From the NCBI RefSeq assembly GCF_012273895.1, contig NC_052128.1, positions 434,001-498,000 of the forward strand: a stretch of DNA of 64,000 bases, read 5' to 3'. Positions within the stretch are counted from its first letter, which is position 1; each line of letters opens with the position of its first letter. The position numbers and the translations under genes were made by a program. This document shows, one piece after another, positions 38,201 through 50,200 of the stretch. The notes below the pieces were generated by a model, which had not been told where the DNA came from, ran no database searches, and worked only from the letters and a program-made list of their open reading frames with translations. The stretch comes from Zerene cesonia. Taxonomy: Eukaryota; Arthropoda; Insecta; Lepidoptera; Pieridae.

Positions 38201-41200
38201 CAGTGGTCATGTGAATAAAGCGAAGATATATTGAATACTTATTGCAATGTATTATAATGTATTTGTGTAATCCTGTATTTGATAATAATAATTTCCTACA
38301 AAAATGGTCACCAACACGTCCCTGTCGAGAAGGTATCTATTTAAATTCTAAATTAGTATTAAATGACAACAATTTCATATTAAACACATGAGGAATAACA
38401 CTGATCGGTCGAACAGCCATGGAGGTATAGAATAACAAAAGGTACAATAAAATATAGTCGAACCTCCTTTTTTTGAGAATCTCGGTAAAAAAAAAAAAAA
38501 ATTATCTATACAAAATAATGGAATAATAAAGGATTATCGTTCTAAATTGGCTTATGCTGCGGAGATTAATTGTATTTACAGAAATATTCGCAATAAATAT
38601 AATTGAAAACAGAATATAGAATCAAATCAAAACGCTTTCTTTTTCTAAATTTGCCTATGAACATGATGAAAATACTAAATAAAATTTAACTCACCTTAAT
38701 CCTAGGCACTGTGAATGACAGAGGCTCCACATTCCCATTTGTCAGTCTAAGAGCTCTCGCGAACTCCACCTGCAAAAAAGTAACCCACTGCATTATTAAC
38801 ATACCTAACTTATACACTTTCATCGACTTTTAACACGCGTCTACTGTATGTTTGTAAGTTAACTGACTACTTTAAGACTCCATTTTGACCTACTATTAAC
38901 AGACAGATCTAAACTTTGTTCACTTATTAAGGATCGTGAACGATACAATTATTTCATGATTCATACTTTAAAGTTCAATTTTCCTTGTTTCTAAGTACTT
39001 ACTACTTAGCGCGCACAAGTACAGAAGGCTGTCATAGAGCTCCATAGAGTTCTTTTTTCCATTTCAGAAGAGGGAGTCCAATAAAAAAAAAGCAGTAAAA
39101 GAGCTTGTTAACCAGCCACCCACCTTCTCAACAGCGAGCATGTTCTTCTGCAGGAAGGCGATGCCCTGGTGCAGCGTGGGCGCGCGGTGGTGCGACAGCG
39201 CGCACAGGTACGGCGCCTCCGAGGTCACCTCGTAGCAGTAGATCGTCGAGTCGCCCTATGACCACCACAATATGACTTTGTTAACGTGAAACGACTTTGA
39301 AAGCACTATACACGGGATACCATGTCAGAAACCGGAATGGTAACGAATTGGTCTTTAAAGTCTGACATTAATAACTTCAACGTGAATGTGGGTTCGAATG
39401 CAACTGTCATCTCATGCCTCATGATAACTGTCTTCTATTCTTTGACATTTTCTATTATTCGAAAGCTTTTTTATTAAAACTATTATCAAAACTATTTATC
39501 ATCGATACATAAATTTGATATTTATTTATTTAGAATAGACAAATATAGCGTAAAGGCAGTTTACATTTTTTTTTTCAATCTTTAACACAAAAAATGACGC
39601 CATACATGCTATGCATGTTTTTCAGGATAACTCACCTGGCAGTACAAAATAAAAAAAAACAATGTATAAAAACAATACAAATTTTTGGTAACATTAATCC
39701 TAATGCCTAATGTACTTTGGACACATTAATATCTATGACATGCTATAGATATTTTGAGAGATTGCAACTCACCCGTCCGGTCAAGAAGAGTGTGCCCGAG
39801 TCGTGGTCGATGTGCGTGAGCAGGATGGCGGGCGACACGTCCAGCGAGACCGTGCACACCGGCGCCGCGAGCGAGTCCGCGCGGTACAGCAGTATCTGCC
39901 GCTCCGATACCCTGCGCACACATATACACCGATATTATAACTGATCATTTGTGAAATAAGTTACAAACTTACAATAATAAATAATTCAAGTAAAATTTAT
40001 ATAAATAATCTTTTATCGGGCTGACTTTATATTTTAATGGCAAAATTTTGCGAGAGCACGTGCGCGTGTTCCGTATATGTGTGAGTTCCGTATATGTGTG
40101 TGCGTGTACGTGCATATGTAGGTAATGCGTATACCTGTCGAACCCGGTGACCACGAGGTGCGTGTCGGCGAGCGCCCACACGACGCGCGCGCCGCGGCTG
40201 CCCAGCGCGCCGCCGCCGCTGCGGATCGGCGCCGTGGACACGCGCGGGTTGTACACCTGCCGGGAATATATTTGTTTCAATACGTATTATTTTCGAAGAG
40301 ATACTATGATATTTTTTATGAATTAAGAGGCGTATATCTTGTCAGCTTTTTATTTTAGCAAAAAGAAATATATTTAGAAAAATCTATTTTGTTATTAGGG
40401 ACCAATACAATTATAGATGTATTGCCATATTTGCGAATGTTTTTTATTTCATCCCGTTACATCCCGCGAATTTATTTACGTAAACAACACTATAGTGTAA
40501 TCAAAAAATACTCACCCTAATCAATCCATCCTTACACACGGTAGCCAGATACTCCCCGTACAGGGACCAGTCGAGCGCGAATATCTGGTCCGTGTGGCCC
40601 GTGAGCGTGATCTCAGCGGTGGGCACCTCCTTGGCGAGGTCCCACAGCTTCACCGTGAGGTCGTGCGCCGCCGTGGTGAGGAGGTCTGAGGCGGTCGGAT
40701 GGAATCGTATGATGTAGATCTTGTCCGGGTGCGCTGAGAACGTGCGGTTCGGCTCGTTGGTCGATTCCGTGAGACCTGTGGGGAGAGAGTTCAATATTAT
40801 GGTATATTGGCTAAATTATTTTTAGGGTTTCTAGTATGTTTCGATATTAACAATTGTATGTGCTCATTATTGGTATATTTAAGTTTGTTATAATTGATAA
40901 AAAAAGTTTTATCGCTTTAATATCATTTGATATGCTGGTTTTAATTGTGTACAACACCAGTTTTTAGTTATATCTTTGTTTCTTATTTATATTTATAATT
41001 TTTATCTCAAGTGAAACAAATCGAAAATTTGATTTATGTTTTTTTCTTATTCATAATAATAAGTGACAGCACGCACCGCCCTCCGGTATGATCCACTCGC
41101 GCACGGCGCCGTCGTCGCAGGCGACCAAGAGGCGCTCCGGGCGGAAGGGGTCGAAGGCGAAGTCCTGCAGCGGCGCCGGGTGCAGCAGCGCGTGCGGGTG

Positions 41201-44200
41201 CAGCGCCGCGGGGTGCGCGGGCGCGGCGCGCGCCGCCGGCGTGGCGCCCGTGGGCAGCTCCACCACCGCCACGCGCCCGCCGCCGCCGCCCGCGCTCACC
41301 GGCACCGCGCACCGCACGCCGTTCGCTGTCGACCGTATTGCCTTGCGTTAAGCTCTATATTCATATCACTGATGGTTGGCAATGCTATGTGAACGGCGGG
41401 GTCGCCCTCAGTGGCGCAGCTAGGGGGACATGGGCCCTGGTGCATAAGGAAAGAATCGGGCCCTCCTCCCCTCTTTCCGCCTTCCTCCCCTCTTTCAAAG
41501 CTGCGGTTAGAGGGCCCCCTGAGTTCCGGGGCCCTGGTGCACTGCACCACCTGGCCCTATGATAGCTACGCCACTGGTCGCGCCTTATTACCAAGAGAAG
41601 AGTCAGAGTCTATGTACAGGCTAGCCGCTTATTTATTAAGTCAATGTGCATTAGCAGCTCGTCTAAGGCGGTCGGGCTGTATGCGCATATATAATTATAT
41701 TCTCATTATCAACTAAGAGATTTCTATCACCAGATGATACAGTGGTACAGTCTATAATATTCTAATGGCAATAATTAATACAACATTATAAGCGCGGCAC
41801 CGTTCACTGTGACGTATAACAAGGGATTAATGTATATATTCGGGTGTTAGATTAAGCATGGCACTGCGCAATAGATGCTATTCAATGCAACATGTTGCAA
41901 TTTATAAAGATCTACATTCATATCCATTGATTGCAAGCTTTCACAGAAACAAACTTTATCATTTTCACGTGATAATACTAAATTCCATTTGTATATACGC
42001 GAGATAACCTAGTACCCTGACTGTTTTAAACCTCTATTATAAATCCCATCCTATAACACATTTAGCACAGAAAGGGCAAAACTTAAAGTGGACTTATTTG
42101 GATTTCTCTTAAAATACAGATTAGAAGAGCTTATTCTACCGCTTACCACAGAAGCCATGGCACTCTCCCGAGATCTGTCGGCTGATGTTCTTGATATTCT
42201 CAATATGTGTCGACTTGTGGCCCGGAGTTCCCTTTAAGTGACGAAACTTTGATACTTTTCCTGCGAGCAGAACATCATTTATTCATAACTAGCTTTTGCT
42301 CGTGGCTTCGCACGCTTTAATTGGGAGTAGTTTAATAGATGTTATCAAACATATAAACCTTCCTCTTGAATCACTCTATCTATTTAAAAATACCCATCAA
42401 AATCCATTGCGTAGTTTTAAAGCTTTAAGCATACACAGGAACATAGGGACAGAGACAGCGACTTTGTTTTATACTATGTAGTGATAACCCTCTTCTACCT
42501 TCCTTAATATTTTTTATCATTTTTAACTCCAATAATTAACATAGTGAAATTATATTTAATATGCAAAAGTAAATAATTTTTTTAAGAAATGAATAATGTA
42601 ACTTAAATATTATCTTTATAAACTACTCACCGAAAACAGTAGACGTCCGTTTCGTAGTGACATTGGGCACGGACGAGCGTTTCTCTTCTCTGTCGGGGCT
42701 TTTGCGCGATTTTAGGGAGTCCCTTCGTCTAAAAATCATGAACATTTGAGTGTAAAACCACTTGAGTGAAAAACAAAATATTGTTTTACACTCAAATAAT
42801 TGCTTAATTAAAAATGAACGTAAAAGTAAACGTAATGTAATTTTATATTATAGGGTGATTGGGTATACAACAATCAGACAATAAAAATTATAATATGTTC
42901 TAAACATATCAGTAATTAAAATATTTACATCAACAGTGAATGACAAGTCTTAGTATAGTTGAATTTAGTAAGGCGATTTCGTAACCGCGAAGCTCAAATT
43001 ACTTCTGAAAATTTATACAATATATTACATGAATCGTTTCTGAACGCATTTTACAGAATCTCTAGTGATTAATTGCGAAACGAATATTTTAGTTCAGTCA
43101 GCAATCTTATCCTGCTACATCTTACGATTGCCTATACACTGTACAGTGTACAATAGTACTACTAAATGAAATAACTCTAATACAACCTAAAGCATTCTAT
43201 CAATCGTGGATTCCTCATTCACTCATCCTACACACACACCACAACACTTTACCTGATCATTCTAATCTCAAACTGACCAAAGAAACCGATATTTTTAACG
43301 GTATCTTTTTAAAGGAGTTTATTATAAAAAAAAACAGTAGCAGTCGTGGACTGCCGATAGAAGTGAAAACGGAACTATTAAGTTGAGAGTAATTAAAACT
43401 ATATGCAAAAATTGTATGAATTTTTTTATGTTTTATTTATTAGTTACATATGATGGGTTAAACAAATCATGAACAAAATATAAATACAAAGTGGTTGAAA
43501 AAATAATTAATATATAATTATCTTAATTATACATAGTATTTATATTTACACGAATTTCAATGAATTCAAGTTGCTACTGCGCGTGTATATACTATTATCA
43601 TTAGCATGTCGGTGACGCGAACCGAGGATTTTACCCTCTACCAAAACGCTCAATTCGCCTAAAGAAGTTTTCACTTCAAAAAAATAACCCATAATACTTA
43701 CAACACACATACAGACACACAACACACACACACACACACACACATACATACAGAGGGAGTACATGACATGACTTACCTCAGCGGCGCGGGCGAGAGCGGC
43801 GCCTCCGCGTCGGGCGCGGCGCTCACCGAGCGCACCTCGTACGCGCGCCGCCGGTCCGCTATCGACTTCACGCCGCTGCAGCGTGCGATACAATGGTTTA
43901 TATAATAGTTAATATACCACATTTACACTACGTATTTTATCATTCGATCTAGTGCGCGATAAAACTTAAGACGAAGTAGTTAAACAAATTATTAAAAAAG
44001 ATATATTTTCAATCAAATGCAACACCATAACAAAAACAAAAATAAAAGTAAACACTTGGCGGGACTCGAGATCGTTTCACGCTTACACGCTTGGGTTAGC
44101 TTGCAACGGGGAAGATACCAATCGAAAGGGGGGAAATCGGGGGGGGTAAACAAATAATCCCCCTCCCCCCTCAGAATATAAAACTTCTATGTATAATGAA

Positions 44201-47200
44201 ACACGCATAGGGCTGTATATAAATTATAAGATTATAAAAATCTATATTTTATCGAATAAATAGTACAATAAATAATTCCATAGGCATAAGTACTCACTCA
44301 GTGGTCTCGAACATTTTCCTCCTATCAGCGGTGCTCGGTGTTTTGGGGATGTAGCCGGAGTCCGAACTGTTGACCTCCTCCTCCACGCTCGTGTCTGACT
44401 TGCCGTTCGTGTACTCTTCTGGAATTATTGTGTGAATTCAGATAATCATTGAATTATAAATAAAATAATATCTAATAGTCTATAGATAAGCGACGATTAT
44501 TATTGCTTATTGCTATTTTCATCTTACTTCAAAAAAAGAGGAGGTCTTTATATTCCAGGACAAAGTGAGTGTAAATTACCTTTAGGAGCCACTTCCACAT
44601 CGCTGGTGGGAGACAGAGATTTCTCCTTGTCCTCGTCTTTAGGCGTCGGCGCTGACGTCACTGGCATCGAACCAGATACAGGTGAAGTCGCTGCAATTTA
44701 ATGAATTATTATTTAGAAATATTTCATCACTAATATAATAAAAAGGAAACACTTTGTTAGTGTGCATGTTTGTAATGCTTTCACATAAAACTACTGGACA
44801 GATTTCAATAATTTTTACACCATGACAAAAACTGTATTATCTGTACTTCTCACTAATACTTAACCTACCTTTACGTACCACGGGCGCAACTGGAGCGAAT
44901 TGCTAGTTCAAAATAATAGGTTAAAAATTTCGGAGTCTAGTACATATACATATGCAATTTTTTTGTTACCAGGCGACCAGAAACCCAAGCGGAGTGAAGT
45001 AAACAATAAGCTATATTCACCATTATCGCTCTTGACCCCCGGCACGGCGGGGACCGAGAACACTTTGTCGAAGGAAAACTCTTCGCTGCCGGCGGACGCG
45101 GAGAATGGCTTCGGGCCGAGACGTGGCTGAAATATTTCCAGTATATAATATTATGTAAAAATTAGTATTTAAATCGTATAAATGTAAAAGTTAAAACCCG
45201 TTTAACTAACTGTAAGTCCTTCGTTAGAACCAGTTTTAAATAGGAGAAACGCTTTAAAAACTAGAGTATAGTGTATTTTCCAAACAAAACGTCTTTTACA
45301 CTATTATTTCGATATACCATCTTTATTTAGATTACGTGTAACAGAAGCATTCAGTCAAAACTAGTACTACCTGGATAAACGACTTCGTTGTAACGAAATT
45401 CTGGTTTAATTTTAAACATATGTAATGCAGTATGTAGTATACAGAAAACTTTTATACAAGAATAACAAGTAACTTTAAATGCCTACAAGCTTATACAAGT
45501 TTAAAAAGTAAAGAGCAAAAAATAAATAAAACGCCGTGTCTAATTACAAACAATTTATCTTATGCAAAACAAACCACGTGCATATATGGTAAGGCAACAA
45601 AACATCGGTGATAAATATTTAGCATTGTAATAAAAAAAAATGTGTAGCATTCAGACAAATGTAGAGTGGCGGAGTAATTTCAGAAGCGTTCATTTTTCTA
45701 TAAATAACATGTTATATTTTATTTCGAGAGATTTATTCCACTGTAAAGGTACTAAAGTTTTAAATGCAACAATAATTTTTTGAACATTAAACACACATTT
45801 TCCACAACAAAAGGTCCCCAATGTTTCTGGGGAGATACGTCTAAAATGACCAAATGACAACATTTGCCTCTCAATGACAAAAACAATCACGTCAATCTTT
45901 TGAAAACCCACGGCGTTATCCCGCAACAAAACCAAAGTCTATAATCTAAATATTAAGTCGAATTTAGAATCTTCACAGTCGGAAATGGAGCTGGCGGGAA
46001 GCCTGAGCGCTACCACCGCCTATAAACATTTAGAGGGGCATAAGGTCCATTGCAGACCTTACGCCTCTACAAATGGATTGCCGACTTTTGGAAAGGGATA
46101 AAGAAAGGATTGGCGAAAAGAATAAAAGAAAGGACTGGGAAGGGTAAAGACAGGGCTATAGGCCACCGGCTCCCCCACTCACTGGACGAAACACAGCAGT
46201 ATGCTATTTCACGATGGTCTTCTGTGGGTGTGTGGTACTTCCCCGGTGCGAGCTGACCCAATTCATGCCGAAGCGTGCTCGACTACCACATACAAAGCTT
46301 CTTCTTAGGAACGTTGGTAAAAGCGAAAAAAGCTCAAGCCTCAAACATGCCTCCAGATAAAATAAAAAAGAACATGTAACATACAATGTGTAAAGAAAAA
46401 AAATCACATTCTAATAATGTGTATAAAATAAAACAACACGCACACTCCACTCTAATACCTTATAACCCGATACAGGCATCGCAGTAGTCCTGGGCTTAGG
46501 TTTCGGCGCCTCGAGGTCATCGCTCGCAGATCCAGCTTCCGAAATGGACGATCTGGGCAATGGCTTCGGTACCTGAATGCCATTGATCAAACTGTTACTC
46601 CTGGAAAGCGTTTCACTAGAATCCGAATCGGTCTTTTCCAGACTCTGAGCTTTTTCCATTTCATAGTCTTTCTTCTCATCGCACCCATTATCTGTTATCT
46701 TCTTGTGGAATCCGTTTTCTTTTGTGTACTCTTTGGGTTCAACTTTTTGTTTCTCCATGCCTTTTATCATATCTTTAACGTTAATAAAATCAATTCTATC
46801 TTCTTCTTTCTCAGGTGTTTGTATAGTCTGTGGTTTAGGTGCTGACTTAACTTCCGTTGTAGTTGTGACAACTTTAGTGTCACCTTTCTTCGGAACCGGC
46901 ATTGCTAGTATATTCTTGACCAGTTCTTCTAAATTCCCCCGATGTACCTGTAAGGGTTTATTTTATGTACTCATAGCTTTAATCTGTCGCAATGAGCATG
47001 CAGACAGCACTTAAATAATAAAAATAAAACAGCATATAATCTATAAGCTTAAAAAATAAAAATAAACAAAAAACATTACTTACTCAACTAAATCGCCCAA
47101 ATTAAACCACTAACTACGGGACACTACGAAATAAAGGAGAATACTAAAAGCGCACACCAAAATAATATCACAACTGAAAATCACACAAAACAAAAAATCA

Positions 47201-50200
47201 AAATAACCCCGTAATGCACTTTAGTTTAGTATCATAATAAGTAAATAAGAACCAATATAATTTGCAACCGTAACTCATTGCAAATACGTGTAAATAAGGG
47301 AATAACTAATTGGTTAGTAAATTAAAATTCCTTATAGTAACATTATAATCTAAAACAACTACGTTATTTTAATTTATAACCCTTCGTATATTATTATATT
47401 GCCTATAACATAACCTCAATTTGATACATACATTTTTCTTATTTTTTTTTAGAAACCCTAAAATTAGTAGATGTTTAATAGGAAACTCATAAATTGACTA
47501 CGACTTCTTTTTAAATTGTTGATGTTTGTTCCATGAGTTCCAACAAGCCAATTCCAATATCTATTATCACCCAAAACAACCGACAAATTCAATCTATCAA
47601 CATACCTGGGTAGAGTTGTTAGCGTCCGGATGCAAGGATATATTGGGTACTGGATAGTCCAGCTTGTCGAGCCACATCGGTGCGCTGAGGTAGGTGACTG
47701 CGCCGCTCGTGTCCGGGTACAGGTCCGCGTGGTAGTCGCGGTAGCTCTGGAAATAAACATCCCATTTTACCAAAGAGATTACTAATGAGCAATATAGCCG
47801 CCTTTTGTACAATATAAATCACTCTCTTATAGCAACTTATATGCCAATTGGTATTGTACAGTATATTGATCTATAAATGAATATATAGAAAGTAAAATTA
47901 AAACCAATTTGAGCAAAAAACTTTTTTTTATTTTTCAGCTTTTTTCAAGAAACAAACCTTTCTCGGCACTTGGTACATGATGGGTACGACGGAGGAGCCG
48001 GCGAGCTGCAGCACGCGGTTCACCTCGCCCTCCATCACGCGCAGCGCCCGCTTGGGCACCAGGCAGGCGCCTTTCGTCTGCTCACCTGGTGAATTTGTGT
48101 TTAAACTCATCAGATAATTAGTTGTACTTTGTAAAATAGACAGGAAAGAAAACTCTCTCTCCCTCTTTTCTCTCATCATACATCTTCCTTAAAGGCCGGC
48201 TTAACAATCTCCATACTGTTTGTATTGTGGATGCAAGTTGATAAGCAGACGATTCTGCTCGATTGTTTGCTTTTTACACAAACAATTTTTTTTTTGCAGG
48301 ATGTTTGGGGCAATAAATGTTACTGATTACGATAAAAAAAAGTTCTCCAAGATCGATCAAGGACTGGAGTACCCAACCGTAATTCATTACTAATACATAT
48401 CAATAATTAAATAACACTCAACATGACGTGAGAAATTTATGCAAAAACAAATATCCCGCTTTTACATACACGAAAAAAATTTCAACTGCTTTATTTTCTT
48501 GTTCAATGTGAGAGTGAATTTTTCATAAACATAGATGAAACATTTCACTTCAAAGACTTGCCTGACGAAAATAGAACAAAGTTAAAAAATAAATTCGGAA
48601 CGACAATCGTACAATGCGCCAACGAAAAAAATAAATAAATGAGAAATTATGAAGTATGTTTTAATGCCCTCCTTCCTTCCCATTACTAAGTACAAATTAC
48701 ATAATAAAAATTTATAAAAAAAATCAATTTTTTTCTGATTTAACTATTTTCAATTATATTATAATCAATAAAAAAAAAATTAACATAAACTATGTTATTA
48801 ACCAACCCGAATGCCGTAACCCCTCAATCAAGTACGGCTCCTTATCAGTCAATTCCATATACAGTATCGTTGTATCGCCCTTCCCAGCGAGGAACAGCAT
48901 ATTGGTGTCCGGATCGAACAGTGGCATCAGCACTCCCGTGGAGCAGTCGAGCTCGAGGGTCTTCTGCGTTTGAGACAGGTTGCGAATATCGCGGATCATT
49001 ATTTGACGGAGACGCGCTGAATCGAAACCTGCGATAGGAGATACAATTTAAATCACACTTGGAATTGTAATAATTATACAAATACATATAGCTGAAGAGT
49101 TGTTGAACGCGGTAATGTAAGGAACAGAGATAATTTTGAGACCCGAGAAAGAACATAGAATAGTTCTTATTACGGAAATCTCACGACAACGGGAACGATG
49201 CGGCCAATACCCCGCATCTGTCTACCTTGTCTCTACAAATTATAAAGTAAAGTCGCTTCCCGCATCTATCACTATGTATGCATGCTTAGATCTTTAAAAT
49301 AACTCAACGGATTTTGATGGGTTTATTTTAATTGATAGTGATGCATGGGGAAGGTTTATACGTTAATTCAGAATTTAACGTGGGCGGAAAGCTTGTTTAT
49401 TCATAAAATGGAACGCTATTTATATGCATGCAATTTTATTTTATTCGCGCTAAATGTCACATTGCGGAAATGTGGTCGCAATAACTTCCGATTTGCATTT
49501 ATATCCATGACAGAGCTATAGTAATTAGGAAATTTACTATTTAAATTAAAAAATACATAGACAAATATTGCAAGAAATGGGGATGTCTATAAATTATTCA
49601 TGGAAATAAACCAATAAATTACAAATTTATGCGAATGTAGAATACTAAAACCTCACCTGTAGTAAGTATCCTATCTGTATCACCGAGCCACACGAGCCGA
49701 CTATCCTTGATATTCTGATGGCTGTTCGCCACATTGAGCACGGGCGAGTCGACACGAGGGTCCAGCACTCGCACCTTCTTATCCTTGCAGGAGGTGGCCA
49801 CCAGCTTGCCGTCCTTCTTCCATGATGTCGACTGTATCACTTCTGTGTGGTCTTTGTTTACTATTAAAAAAAATATATCGTTAAAAGTATTAAGGGATTA
49901 ATTAACAAATTTATAAATATTCACAAAAGTTGAGTAAATAAAATTAATAATTATTCTTAGGCATTTTGCACAATGCAATATCCAAACCCGTGATAAAGAG
50001 TAACAACAATTATTGTTTACAGTGAAATGTTAAATGGGTTATTATTAAAGGAAAACTTAAAAAAGAAGAATTGTTTACATTAATAATAGGTAAATAAAAA
50101 TGCTATATGTTAACTTAGGTAAAACAAAACATGAGCTCATATATATATATTATGTCATCCCAAATTTTCCTGATACTACACACAATAAAAATTATAACCT

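Larger units (their letters stand above)
38695..42260 (-). other. pod1: Coronin-7 exons 13-19: second coronin propeller
   Basis: Exon 13 (42147-42260), only 114 bases, encodes a second coronin N-terminal motif (GKVSKFRHLKGTPGHKSTHI, then NISRQISGECHGFC). Exon 14 adds RLLVACDDGAVREW, exon 15 YIIRFHP, VKLWDL and FALDWSLYGEYLATVCKDG, exon 16 VYNPR and VTGFD, exon 17 LLYRADS and SGTLFLTGR, exon 18 GDSTIYCYEVT and GIAFLQK, and exon 19 VEFARALRLTNG with VEPLSFTVPRIK, the usual coronin post-propeller segment. Exons 14-18 are strikingly GC-rich against the AT-rich introns. Confidence 0.88.
42631..46947 (-). other. pod1: Coronin-7 exons 7-12: Ser/Thr/Pro-rich linker
   Basis: Six exons (46459-46947, 45021-45126, 44580-44690, 44298-44418, 43777-43875, 42631-42728) encode about 340 residues of low-complexity, charged, Ser-rich sequence between the propellers. 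Proline-rich stretches such as PKPLPRSS and APKPKPR could bind SH3 domains. Near the end the composition becomes basic and Ser-rich (SLKSRKSPDREEKRSS), which resembles phosphoregulated linkers. The first exon is 489 bases with phase 0 at both ends, so it could be skipped without breaking frame. Confidence 0.8.

Noticed and set aside
41034..41392. Several overlapping GC-rich open frames on both strands
   Set aside because: All are shadows of coronin-7 exon 14 (41077-41325), whose high GC content removes stop codons in other frames.
44510..45130. Plus-strand open frames at 44510-44701 and 44900-45130
   Set aside because: Antisense of coronin-7 linker exons 44580-44690 and 45021-45126 with an intervening Helitron-like element.
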